Positions 12,338 to 21,383 of a stretch of 64,000 bases of DNA are shown here, piece by piece. Where the stretch lies: NCBI RefSeq assembly GCF_016801865.2, contig NC_068939.1, positions 74,142,100 to 74,206,099 on the forward strand, read 5' to 3'. Position 1 is the stretch's first letter, and each line of letters starts with the position of its first letter. The stretch is from Culex pipiens pallens. Taxonomy: Eukaryota > Arthropoda > Insecta > Diptera > Culicidae. Below the pieces are notes generated by a model, which saw only the letters and a list, made by a program, of their open reading frames with translations, searched no databases and was not told where the DNA came from. The position numbers were made by a program, and so were the translations under genes.

Positions 12338-13378
12338 TTTTTTGCCTTCCTCACCTTACTGAGGAAAGGCTATAAAATCACTCGAAAAATGAACTTCTTA
12401 ATTTGACCTCGTAGACCCACCTTCACGTATACATATCGACTCAGAATCATGTTCTGAGCAAATGTCTGTGTGGATGTGTGTAGGTGGGTGGACAAAAAAA
12501 TTGTCACTCGATTATCTCCGGACTGGAAGAACGGAATTTGACCGTATTAGTCTCATTCGATCCGTCTTGGGGTCCCATAGGTCTCTATTTAAAATCAGCA
12601 AGTTTAGTTAAGTACTTCAAAAGTTATGCTAAAAAACGATTTTGGCGTATGTCCGGAAGATTGTAAAAAGGGTGGTTTTTGCAAGAAACCCTATCATGTT
12701 ATACATTTTCAGAAAGGTATTAAAAAGACCTTTCCAATGAGCCCAAAACATTGAAGATCTGACAACCCTATCAAAAGTTATTAGCACTTAAGTGTTATTT
12801 AAACACTTTTTGGAGGCCGGATCTCAGATATTTCAGTAAAAATTATGTCCGGGTCCATCATGCGACCCATCGTTAGTTAGATAATTGAAAGACCTTTCAA
12901 ATGAACATAAAACATCAAGGATCTGACAACTCTATCAAAAGTTATAAGCACTTAAGTGTTATTTATACACTTTTTGGAGGCCAGATCTCAGATATTTCAG
13001 TAAAAATGATGTCCGGGTCCATCATGCGACCCATTGTTAGTTAGATAATTGAAAGACCTTCCAAATGAACATAAAACATCAAGGATCTGACAACCCTATC
13101 AAAAGTTATTGGCACTTAAGTGTTATTTATATACTTTCTGGAGGCCGGATCTGAGATATTGTGATAAACATATTGTCTGAATCTTCCATGATAACTTTCG
13201 TTGGATAGGTTTATCAGACCTTGCCGATGAGCCAGAAGGTCTGCGAACCCTATCAAAAGAAATCATAATCAGTAATAAAATTGATTTGTTAAACACGTTA
13301 AGGGACTGTTGCCATTTTCACTGAATGTATTGACTTTATAAATGTGAGGAAGGCACCAACCACCTAAAGGTGGATTAA
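12338..13378 (-). mobile_element. Inverted-end element with 164-bp array, copy B
   Basis: On the minus strand the element reads in the same order as copy A: CTTAATCCACCTTTAGGTGG and GCCTTCCTCAC, then the 164-bp units, then the tail with the sequence around TATACGTGAAGGTGGGTC, and finally CCTCAGTAAGGTGAGGAAGG. The arms at the coordinates given are inverted relative to 10431-11496. The copy is older or from a different subfamily, as identity to A is partial. Confidence 0.7.
12690..13263 (-). repeat. Tandem repeat, 164-bp period, about 3.5 units
   Basis: The word TGGAGGCC recurs at 12811, 12975 and 13139, again 164 bp apart. Reverse-complemented units contain CACTTAAG, CAGATC..TTGATGTTTT and CGATGGGTCGCATGATGGAC, which align with units of copy A. 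The last unit is strongly degenerate. Confidence 0.88.
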
Positions 13379-13780
13379 GTATCGTTTTTTTTAATTGTGT
13401 TGAGCTAGAAATTTGATATTAGCAGTTTAATTTTGCCATTTATAACCCAAAATAGGCAAAAAAAAGTTACATTTCATTATTCGATATTCTTGGTCCTCCA
13501 AAGTGTCTTGATCACAGATCTTGGATTCTACCGCAGTAACAACACAATTCTACCAATTTTCAAATCACTATGAACTAAGAGGACCACTTTTGGGATGTCC
13601 TGCACCCAAACGGCGGTCGCATGATTGTGATGCATGGTGGCATGAAAGTACATCAGAATCTGTATGAAAACTGTCCCGTTACCGACATAATGTGTCGAAT
13701 GTGAAAAAATTACATAATTTATAATAATTTCAAACTTATTTTTGCTACATTTATTTTCTTTCAAACATATCCCTTTTTTG
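13379..13780. other. No gene recognised
   Basis: AT-rich with a slightly G+C-richer patch at 13500-13690. No frame over 80 codons and no repeat ends. Confidence 0.4.
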
Positions 13781-14660
13781 TGAGTTTATCGATTCTTTCA
13801 ATCGTGAGCCGTTCTTTCAAATAAATTAAAACCAATCTTTAAGAGTTTTTCCATTCCCTAGTTATTAGTTTTTTTTATTGTAATAGTATTGTGAGTTATC
13901 CCAACTTCCAAACAGTTCTTTTAAAATAAAATAAAACTGATTTCTAAAAATATTTTAAAAGATTTTCCATTCTTTAAAAATTAACCGCTCTTGATGATTT
14001 TAATATTTGGTTAGTTTTTTCATTCATTCAAACATAAAAAAGGCAATTTTTCAAATATTTTTATTTCTATCTTAAAACTAATCTTTTCTTGATTTTCACA
14101 ATATCTTTCTAATCTAATTTAACACAAACGCAGCCAGTTCGATGAAAGCATGCTGGAAAGTCTTGTGATAAGACTACGCCCCAATCACTTTTCTTGTCAA
14201 TATTAATAATTGCAGTACATCCGAGAACATCCGAAAATGTAAAACAAAAATTAAAGGGGCCAGCCCTACTGCGTTGTGTTTACCGCAGAGAGGAATCTGA
14301 GAATGGATCACATTTCACAGAATCAACAGGGGAGGAAGGATGCGTGGACATACCGTACCAAACGCTCCGGTTCTTGATTTTCACAATATTTTTGTTAGTT
14401 TATTCCATTTTTTTAAACATGAGAAGTTCTTTCACAAAAAGTTCGACTTCTAAATTATATTAAAAGTTTGTATTGCATTTATGAAAAAAATATATTGTTG
14501 GAATATTTTAGTGACTTTTTTCATTCTTTCAAACACAAACAGTTACAAAAAACAGCATAAGTCTGGCTTCTCAAATATTTTTGCAAGTTTTCTATTCTTT
14601 TTCATTCTATCGTTGATGGTCATATTAGTTCTTAAGAAGAATCAGACCTCAAACATATTT
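13781..14660. repeat. Degenerate repeat region (TTCTTTCAAACA-like)
   Basis: Variants of CATTCTTTCAAACA followed by AGTTCTTT or a related word recur irregularly (near 13793, 13909, 14024, 14405 and 14520), separated by AAAATAAAA-type spacers. The block TTCTTGATTTTCACAATAT occurs at about 14088 and 14371. A non-repetitive insert lies at 14110-14365. Unit length varies, so I call it only degenerate. Confidence 0.4.
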
Positions 14661-14856
14661 GTTTTAAGTTAAACTCTTCCTTTCCCTTTCAAATTCCGGT
14701 GTCAAATTTATTTCAGAAGACGTCGAAATTTTAATGAATAAACAAGTTGAATCAATTAAAACTGGTCAAAACACCTTTTTATAGATGTTTCAAATTTATG
14801 CGTTTGGGCTTGCATTGAATGATATTTTTTTGTTAAAAAAACATAAACAATATTTC

Positions 14857-14957
14857 GACAATTTGTTCTTTCGACGATTTGTACATTCGACCAGTTGCCC
14901 ATTCGGACCTTTTGTCCAATCGACCTTATGTCTTTCGATCTTTTGCCATACTTTCAC
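14857..14957. repeat. Degenerate minisatellite, TTCGACCNTTTGTCC type
   Basis: About six tandem units of 15-19 bp, each with TTCGA followed by TTTGT or TTTGCC, such as TTTCGACAATTTGTTC, TTTCGACGATTTGTAC and TTCGGACCTTTTGTCC. The array abuts the left end of the element at 14962. Confidence 0.7.
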
Positions 14958-14961
14958 CCTA

Positions 14962-16108
14962 GGGGAAATATACCCTTTCTAATCAAACACCTACCTTCGT
15001 CATATGGAGAGTTTGATGGTCGATTTAAGCTCCAAAAATACTATTTAGGCTAGGCTTACCAGCAACAGCACCGCCTCGAGTAAGCACGCAAATTTATGCC
15101 ATTTACTAGCCAAAACGATCAAATTTAATGCACTTTTGATCTTAATTTCTATTTTGCGAGACCATTTCTCATCATTTTGGTGGCACACACATCCACACGC
15201 AAGATCAGAGGTTAACTGCTCAACGAAAGTCGCCATCAATATCTTTTCACTTGCGCTAACGATTTCAAAGTGCTTAAGGTATAAAATTGCTTCCAACTAC
15301 CGGCAACATTTCTTTTGACCATTACTTAGTCACTCACTTGAAAAATAATCCCGAAAAATGTAAATAATGAGCAAGCACCATCAAAAAAACAAACGCGCTA
15401 AGTCTTTTGACGTTTCAATTTTGACTATATATTCCAATCGAAAGCTGAAGAAAACCGAGCGAGGAGCGAAGGCAAATAAAGAACAAAGGGTGGCCACCAA
15501 CACCACCAACATGCTGGTGCAGCGCCTGTTAGAGTGAGCAAGTGCTGCCAGGAAACTTTCGCTATGAATGCTACTTTTCGTGAGTGTTCGCTTAAAATTT
15601 CATCAATTTTGGCAGCACTAAAGCTAAGAACAAGATTGACCGTTCGACGCAGTGGTGAACGCAGAACGCTGTGCCAGTTCGATTTTTCCATCAACTGTCA
15701 GTCGAACAATCTGCAGGGGTTGCTTTGTTCAATGGTCGATGACTGGCAGGCTATGATGACAGGCGCAAAATTTTACGTTTGCGTTCAGGCCTGACGGACA
15801 ATCTTGTTCTTACCTTAAGCAGACCCAAAAGAGCGGCGGAAGAAAAAAAAGAACTAAGCTGAAAATAGAAAAATGGGCGTGGCCCAATGCACTCGACTGA
15901 TTAGAATACATTTTTGAAATATTTTTTTAAATGCTTGTAAAAGGAATAGCATAACTTTTAATAAAAGTGAAAATAAACAGAAACATTCACAAAAAGTTGT
16001 TCTACTCGTTGGTGTACTTGGTTTCAGTGAATTTCAAGGAACAATCCAGATTATCCGGCATCATTCAAACACGATCGCTTATTAGGTTTAAAATGGGCAT
16101 ATTTCCCC
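14962..16108. mobile_element. Inverted-repeat element, TA target, about 1.15 kb
   Basis: The left end is TA-GGGGAAATATACCC (14960-14975). The right end is GGGCATATTTCCCC-TA ending at 16110. The terminal inverted repeat GGGGAAATAT(A/G)CCC is 13/14 matched, and flanking TA dinucleotides fit a Tc1/mariner-type target. The interior is not AT-rich but has only overlapping frames under 90 codons, so it is probably non-autonomous. Confidence 0.6.
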
Positions 16109-16325
16109 TATACCCATATCGTAAACAATGAAAATTTGAATTATTTTGAAACACAAACGGTATTTTGTGAAACTTTCCGAAATTTGCAACAAAAAAATAT
16201 TGAAAAACTGTACAAAATATCGCGTCATTAGATATCTCTTTAATTAAAGTAATATTTTGAAAAATATACGATATTTTGCGAAAATTTTAGTACTTCACAC
16301 ATATCAAAAATCAAATCAAATTATT

Positions 16326-16649
16326 AACTCTACAGCATTGCGCCTTGGCGTTCTCGATTGCGAGATTCCTATTCGAAACTAGGTGTCCGAAGGCTTCAAT
16401 GTTGAGCCAATTGAAGAATTCGACGGAATTTTTGAAGAATTCGACGAAAAAAGAGCACAAACGCATTTTGACAGCTGTAACAACATATTTCTCAAATTCT
16501 CAGGCGTTAGGCAATTATTTTCCAGCTACAGGTTTTGTAAGCTGATTAGCTGTTGCCTGGGCACCTTATGCGCTCTTTTCAAATGTTGCTTCAGACCTTA
16601 TTGTTATCGTCGGACCAAAAAATCATTGGTGACACAGAGAACTTATTGA
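16326..16649 (+). pseudogene. Decayed frame with Cys-rich tail, env/glycoprotein-like?
   Basis: One frame stays protein-like across about 105 codons. It is interrupted by TAG at 16380-16382 and then open from 16383 to the TGA at 16647-16649. The open part has an acidic stretch (EEF, EEFDEK), then a hydrophobic Cys-rich segment with seven cysteines in about 27 residues (motifs SCCLGTLC and KCCFRPYC), then a basic end (YRRTKKS). That layout resembles the membrane anchor and cytoplasmic tail of a viral or retroelement envelope protein, but I do not recognise the family. There is no ATG, and no coding sequence was found upstream in the AT-rich flank. It may be an old viral or env fragment, or a chance frame. 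Confidence 0.35.
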
Positions 16650-16652
16650 AAA

Positions 16653-17041
16653 GTTAGCAGAGTTTCAATAAATATTAATTTGTATTTGTTTTAGGAAACG
16701 TTTATATTCAAGGGAATATTACTCACCTTTTTTATTTAATTTTATTTGAAATTTTCTTTTAACATTTTTCCCTTTTTTATTTTCAGGTAAGATCAGCTCA
16801 AAACAGGATTGAAATCATCTGCATGGTAAGAAAAACGGCAAATGTTGAAAAATATTAAAATGTTCACTAACTACTCTAGTACAACATACACCTGTAATTA
16901 ATCACAGCTCTTCATGATTCTCCCCTGGACCATGCAAAACAATACGCTTAGCTTTCGTCCAACCTTGGAGTCGCTATCAAGATGCTCAAACTTCACGCTT
17001 TGTCGAACACGAATCACTCTGCCAAAGCACATGTGAAAAAC
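16653..17041. other. Host DNA flanking the LINE
   Basis: No gene recognised. It is the 5' side, in window coordinates, of the LINE insertion target. The sequence at 17030-17056 continues across the insertion to 21384 once the element and one target copy are removed. Confidence 0.5.
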
Positions 17042-17056
17042 GAACTTTTTGAAGGG
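17042..17056. repeat. LINE target-site duplication, left copy
   Basis: GAACTTTTTGAAGGG, identical to 21369-21383. A perfect 15-bp duplication fits target-primed reverse transcription and suggests a recent insertion. Confidence 0.95.
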
Positions 17057-17058
17057 AA

Positions 17059-17069
17059 TTTTTTTTTTT
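17059..17069 (-). other. LINE 3' A-tail
   Basis: Eleven T on the plus strand, that is A11 at the minus-strand 3' end, separated from the target duplication by two bases. The tail lies 13 nt after AATAAA. Confidence 0.9.
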
Positions 17070-17082
17070 GAATTAAATATAC

Positions 17083-17088
17083 TTTATT
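17083..17088 (-). promoter_or_regulatory. Polyadenylation signal AATAAA
   Basis: TTTATT on the plus strand reads AATAAA on the element strand. It lies 13 nt upstream of the A-tail, the normal distance for cleavage and polyadenylation of the genomic RNA. Confidence 0.85.
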
Positions 17089-17304
17089 GAATCTTTCTTA
17101 TAATAATTACATTTGGTTTACATAATAAGTGGTCAGCTGTGGCTCTTCAGCTTTAGTTTGCTTTTCGTGATTAAAACACTGTTCATATTCATAACTTTAA
17201 AAGTATATGATTTATCATTTTTGTAACACTAGGTACAATGAAGAAAAAAAAAATAAGAAAACATAACCTAACCTAAAACTAACTTAATGTTACCATAAAC
17301 TAAA

Positions 17305-19959
17305 CTAAACCAATCCTTGAATCAAGGGGTATTCAGATATAGCACATTTTTCCCTGAATTTCAAACATTTTTCTTGAATCTTCTGATCCAACATTTTTAC
17401 TTCTGCTAATTCATGAACCTCACTTGATCTAGTCCAGCCAGGAACATTCAAAACCATTTTGAGTACCTTGTTTTGGACACGCTGGAGCTTCAATTTATGA
17501 GTTCTAGCGCAACACTCCCAAACAGGTACTGCATACTCAATAACGGGGTAAATTATTTGTTTGTAAACTGCTAGCTTATTTTTCAAAGATAACTTTGATT
17601 TTCTGTTAATTAAAGGATACAAACACCTGATGAGAATGCTGCACTTGTTCAATATTTTATCTACATGCTGCCGAAACAATAGTTTCGAGTCAAGTATGAG
17701 ACCTAAATATACAACTTCCTTTGACCAGGGTATTGAAACATCATTCATTTTAATCAAAACATCATCCTTTGGGACAAATCGGGCCGATTTGGAAAGTGGA
17801 AAAATGATGGTTTGAGTTTTGGCTGCATTTATGCGAATTTTCCAGTCGCCAAAGTATTCGGAAAGAACGTCAGGACCCTTCTGAAGACGGCCGACTAAAT
17901 ATCTGGTTATTTTACCCTTATAAATAACGGCAGTGTCATCAGCAAAAAGTGACAACACACCATTACCAGGAAGAGTAGGCAAATCAGATGTAAAAATATT
18001 GTACAGAAGTGGGCCAAGAATACTTCCTTGGGGAACCCCAGCATCAATGTTGAATAATCCAGAAGCAATCCCATTCAGAAAAACCCTGAACGATCTCTCC
18101 GAAAGATAGTGCTGGATAATTTTGATAAGATACATTGGAAAACCGTATAAATACAGTTTATGTATCAAACCATCATGCCAAACATTGTCAAAAGCCTTCT
18201 CAACATCCAACAAAGCCATAGCAGTTGATTTAGACTCAAGCTTGTTCTGTTTGATGATTTTAGTTACTATCGTAAGCTGATGAGCAGTATTATGCCCCTT
18301 TCGGAAGCCAAACTGCTCATTCAAAATTATATTATTATCGTTGGTAAAATCCAAAAGCCTTGAATAGATGACCTTCTCAAAGAGTTTGGACAGACTACTC
18401 AAAAGACTAATGGGGCGATAACTTGTTGGCGATGTTGGATCTTTTTGAGGCTTCAAAATTGGTATGACTTTGCCCAGCTTCCAATTGGTGGGGAAGTAAG
18501 CAAGTTGCAAACATTTATTGAAAATATTGGCTAGATGTTGAAAGAACTGATCACTCTGTTTTTTCAACACTAGATTAAAAATGTTATCAAAGCCAGGAGC
18601 TTTCATATTTTTCATTTGTTTAACTGCAACTTTGACTTCCTCACCAGAAACATGGGAATCTGCAGGAAATTCAAAGGTAGAGTCATTGATTGTTGAAATA
18701 CTATTGGCAACTGATGTTTCTTTACGGCTGGTCATGGAAGCGCCAAGATTATGTGAACTAACAAAATGAAGCCCAAGTGCATTTGCCTTTTCCTCGGATG
18801 TAATCAAAGGAGAATCCTCAACAATAAGAGGAGGAATAGGCTTTGGTTTGTTTTTAAGAACTTTTGAAAGTTTCCAAAATGGTTTTGAATAATTCCCAAG
18901 CTGGCTTACATGTTTTGAAAATTCTTGATTTCTAATATTGTCAAGTCGGTCTTGTATGATTTTGTTCAAATTGTTAACTGAAATCTTTTTGTCATAGTCC
19001 CCAGTCCGTTGATATTGTCTCCTATAAACATTCCTAAGTCTAATCAAGTGTTTAGTATCTACGTCAATATCAGTTACCTTAAAATTAACAGGAACCTCCC
19101 GAACGTTGGCAGCCTCTGCTTGGTTGATAGCCTGCTGGATCACCTCCAGCGAACGATCAATATCAGCAGAAGTTTCCGGGTGTTGATCATAGTCGATGTT
19201 GCTGTCTACCACTTGCTGAAACTGCTGCCAGTCAACGTTGTGGTAATCTTTCCGGGTTGGTTGCCGCTGCGGAGTAACGGAAGCTCCAACCTCCACAACC
19301 ACCGGATAGTGATCAGAACTCAACTCTTCAAACACCTCAGGATGAGCCACGTTCTCAGCCATATTGGTAATGAAGAAATCGATGATTGAGTGATTCCCAG
19401 ACCGAGCCACCCTCGTTGGACGATCCGGACTCACAACGTTGTAGTATCCGTTTTGCAGATCGTTGTGCAGAATCACTCCGTTCCGATTCCTCCTGCTGTT
19501 GCCCCAAACTTCATGCTTCGCGTTGAGGTCACCAGCGATGATGTACTTTGCGCTCCGCCGTGTCAGCTTCTGGATATCGCCCTTCAGTTTTGCTGCTGAA
19601 CCATCTCTGGCATTCACCTGACGTGGGCAGTATGCAGCAATGAAGAGTACTGGGCCAACCGAAGTGGGAATTTCCACTCCAACGGCCTCGATGATGTCCA
19701 GCTTAAAGTGTGGCAGCCGGCGTGGCTTGAGATCACGATGAACAGCGACAAGCACACCTCCTCCTCCAGACGTGGTCCTGTCGAGCTGCGTCGCAATCTT
19801 GTAGTTTTGCAGATAAACTTTTTCACCGGGCTTCAGATGAGTTTCCGTGATGGCAGCTACGTCGATCTCCTTCTCGCGAAGAAAATCCACCAGCTCTAAG
19901 TTCTTCCTCCTAATGGAGCAAGCGTTCCAATTCAGCAGCTTGAGGGACCTACGATCCAT
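17305..19959 (-). CDS. LINE ORF2: endonuclease and reverse transcriptase
   Basis: Encodes the 884-residue enzyme that nicks target DNA and copies the element RNA onto it. Residues 1-225 form an apurinic-type endonuclease: NWN at 10-12, the catalytic-type Glu in TETHL (E39), Y110, GDLNAKHEVWG (D144, N146), D194 and SSDHYPV (D216, H217). Residues about 440-720 are the reverse transcriptase: SYRPISLL, NEQFGFRKGHNT, LLDVEKAFD (D585), GVPQGSILGPLLY and LFADD (D674, D675). The C-terminal region (about 730-884) is helical and basic, with no RNase H motif. The length is usual for Jockey-clade ORF2. The ATG at 19957-19959 lies within the end of ORF1 and starts the conserved N terminus directly, so it is the likely start, probably reached by reinitiation or coupled translation. 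No stop or frameshift interrupts it. Confidence 0.96.
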   Translation of the reverse strand: MDRRSLKLLNWNACSIRRKNLELVDFLREKEIDVAAITETHLKPGEKVYLQNYKIATQLDRTTSGGGGVLVAVHRDLKPRRLPHFKLDIIEAVGVEIPTSVGPVLFIAAYCPRQVNARDGSAAKLKGDIQKLTRRSAKYIIAGDLNAKHEVWGNSRRNRNGVILHNDLQNGYYNVVSPDRPTRVARSGNHSIIDFFITNMAENVAHPEVFEELSSDHYPVVVEVGASVTPQRQPTRKDYHNVDWQQFQQVVDSNIDYDQHPETSADIDRSLEVIQQAINQAEAANVREVPVNFKVTDIDVDTKHLIRLRNVYRRQYQRTGDYDKKISVNNLNKIIQDRLDNIRNQEFSKHVSQLGNYSKPFWKLSKVLKNKPKPIPPLIVEDSPLITSEEKANALGLHFVSSHNLGASMTSRKETSVANSISTINDSTFEFPADSHVSGEEVKVAVKQMKNMKAPGFDNIFNLVLKKQSDQFFQHLANIFNKCLQLAYFPTNWKLGKVIPILKPQKDPTSPTSYRPISLLSSLSKLFEKVIYSRLLDFTNDNNIILNEQFGFRKGHNTAHQLTIVTKIIKQNKLESKSTAMALLDVEKAFDNVWHDGLIHKLYLYGFPMYLIKIIQHYLSERSFRVFLNGIASGLFNIDAGVPQGSILGPLLYNIFTSDLPTLPGNGVLSLFADDTAVIYKGKITRYLVGRLQKGPDVLSEYFGDWKIRINAAKTQTIIFPLSKSARFVPKDDVLIKMNDVSIPWSKEVVYLGLILDSKLLFRQHVDKILNKCSILIRCLYPLINRKSKLSLKNKLAVYKQIIYPVIEYAVPVWECCARTHKLKLQRVQNKVLKMVLNVPGWTRSSEVHELAEVKMLDQKIQEKCLKFREKCAISEYPLIQGLV

Positions 19960-21325
19960 ACTGGATGACGAACGAGGTCAGCACTTCAATCTGCTGGGTC
20001 TTGGTTTTGCATCCACGCAGTGCAGCGGACATCTGTTTGAAAATATTGAGGAGTTCGGTTGAGGTGTAAAGATCATTACCATTTTCCTCAACTGCTGGTT
20101 CTTGGGTTGGTCTTGGCTCCTGGCTGAAGCCCGGTGGTGGCGGTCTCGGCTCCTGGCTGGAACCCGGCCGTGGATGATTCATCTCAGCTCTCTTCCTGGG
20201 ATCCAACGGTAACGGTGCCAAGTTCGGGACCTGGCGTCGCGGTTGAAGAGGTGGAAAATTTTGCTCCACCAGGGCTGGAGGAGTTCTACGACGCTGAGGC
20301 TGATTCTTCGTCGATGCTTGCTGCCGAATTTTCACGAACTCAGCTCTCTTGGGGCACTTTCGGTCGGTTGACGAATGCTCACCGTTGCAGTTGAGGCACT
20401 TCACCAGCGAATCTTGGATGCACTGGGACGTGATGTGCGCATCAGTACCACATTTGGCGCAACGACGCTTCAGGTGGCAGTTCTTACCTCCGTGCCCGAA
20501 GCCCAGGCAGTTGAAGCATTGTGTGACGTCACGATGCACTGGTCGGTATCGCTCCCACGACACGATAATGTTGAAAACCGCTCGGATTGCCTTCAGCTCA
20601 GGAAGCGTCGTCGATCCCTTAGCCAAATGCAGCAGGTAGAGCTGGTCACGGTACTTGATGTCTTTGTTGCGTCGGCTCATTTTGTGCACGGCCAACACAT
20701 CCAGTTTCAAAACTTTTAGCTCGGCAGCTAATTCCTCCACTGGCATGTCGTACAGACCTCTGACGACAATTTTGAACGGCTTATCCATGACGACATCATG
20801 GGTAAAGTACTCCGCCTCGTTTTCGGTCAAGTAATCCTTGACCAGTTGATAGTGCTGCCTGGATTGCACCAGCACCTTAAATCCGTCCTGACACAGACGA
20901 ATGTTGCCTAGGACTTTCCCAGACTTGATGAGTTCAACAAGCCCCGCACGAAAGTCGATCGTTGCTGCTGATTGCCTCACATAAAAAGGAGGCAGTTTCT
21001 CCTTTCGCTGTTTCACTTCATTCTCCTTTGCTTCCGCTACCTGGTCCTCGTCAGGCAGTCCAGCGAACTTGTTGTTCTTCAAAAGCTGCTCCTCGTGCGA
21101 TGAAGAGTTCTCCTCCTCCTCATCCATCGGTACAGTACCGTCGCTCTTTTTCGTCTTTTTGCTGTTCGATGTCACTTCCAAAAGCACCTTCCTTTTGGAA
21201 ATTCCCGGTTTTTGGCCATCAGTTGAGGCCTCAACCTTCCTTTTGGAAATTCCCACTTTTTTGCCTGCTTGAGCCGCAGGTAGGGCAATATTGCCGGCGT
21301 TTTGCGCCGGGACGCGACGAGTCAT
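19949..21325 (-). CDS. LINE ORF1: gag-like nucleic-acid-binding protein
   Basis: 458 residues, an RNA-binding protein expected to coat the element RNA and carry it to chromatin. The N-terminal about 110 residues are charged and low-complexity, with a duplicated GISKRKV basic motif (residues 25-31 and 41-47). A folded region at about 115-260 matches the layout of the domain that precedes zinc knuckles in Jockey gags. Three knuckles follow: C270-C273-H278-C283 and C289-C292-H297-C302 (both CX2CX4HX4C), then C310-C313-H317-C324 (CX2CX3HX6C). The C terminus is Pro/Arg-rich with PRPGSSQEPRPPPPGFSQEP-type repetition. The ATG at 21323-21325 is in a good insect context (TCAACATG) 43 nt from the element end. 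It ends in TAG at 19949-19951, overlapping the ORF2 start. Confidence 0.95.
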   Translation of the reverse strand: MTRRVPAQNAGNIALPAAQAGKKVGISKRKVEASTDGQKPGISKRKVLLEVTSNSKKTKKSDGTVPMDEEEENSSSHEEQLLKNNKFAGLPDEDQVAEAKENEVKQRKEKLPPFYVRQSAATIDFRAGLVELIKSGKVLGNIRLCQDGFKVLVQSRQHYQLVKDYLTENEAEYFTHDVVMDKPFKIVVRGLYDMPVEELAAELKVLKLDVLAVHKMSRRNKDIKYRDQLYLLHLAKGSTTLPELKAIRAVFNIIVSWERYRPVHRDVTQCFNCLGFGHGGKNCHLKRRCAKCGTDAHITSQCIQDSLVKCLNCNGEHSSTDRKCPKRAEFVKIRQQASTKNQPQRRRTPPALVEQNFPPLQPRRQVPNLAPLPLDPRKRAEMNHPRPGSSQEPRPPPPGFSQEPRPTQEPAVEENGNDLYTSTELLNIFKQMSAALRGCKTKTQQIEVLTSFVIQYGS

Positions 21326-21335
21326 GTTGATTCAG

Positions 21336-21368
21336 ACAACCTTCACCAACGAATGCTCGGATAACAAT
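21336..21368 (-). promoter_or_regulatory. LINE internal Pol II promoter (Inr and DPE)
   Basis: The element strand starts CATTGTTATC or ATTGTTATC (the first C could belong to the target copy). Taking the A at 21368 as +1, GGTTGT falls at +28 to +33 (21341-21336), an exact match to the insect DPE consensus RGWYVT. Jockey-clade elements are known to use TATA-less internal Inr/DPE promoters, so a full-length transcript could be made from this copy. Function is inferred. Confidence 0.6.
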
Positions 21369-21383
21369 GAACTTTTTGAAGGG
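21369..21383. repeat. LINE target-site duplication, right copy
   Basis: GAACTTTTTGAAGGG, identical to 17042-17056. The next bases (TAATTAG) differ from the element, so the boundary is sharp. Confidence 0.95.

Larger units (their letters stand above)
17057..21368 (-). mobile_element. Full-length Jockey-clade LINE (Juan-like)
   Basis: A 4.3-kb non-LTR retrotransposon flanked by a perfect 15-bp target duplication. On the minus strand the order is a 43-nt leader with internal promoter motifs, ORF1 (458 codons), ORF2 (884 codons) overlapping ORF1 by 11 nt, a 3' UTR of about 235 nt with AATAAA, and an 11-A tail. Both ORFs are open, and the endonuclease and reverse-transcriptase core residues I checked are present. 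ORF2 ends soon after the post-RT region with no RNase H domain, as expected for the Jockey clade. Assignment to the Juan group of culicine mosquitoes is inference from architecture and style of the proteins. The copy could be active. Confidence 0.93.

Noticed and set aside
19009..21330. Plus-strand frames over the LINE
   Set aside because: Shadows of the minus-strand ORF1 and ORF2.
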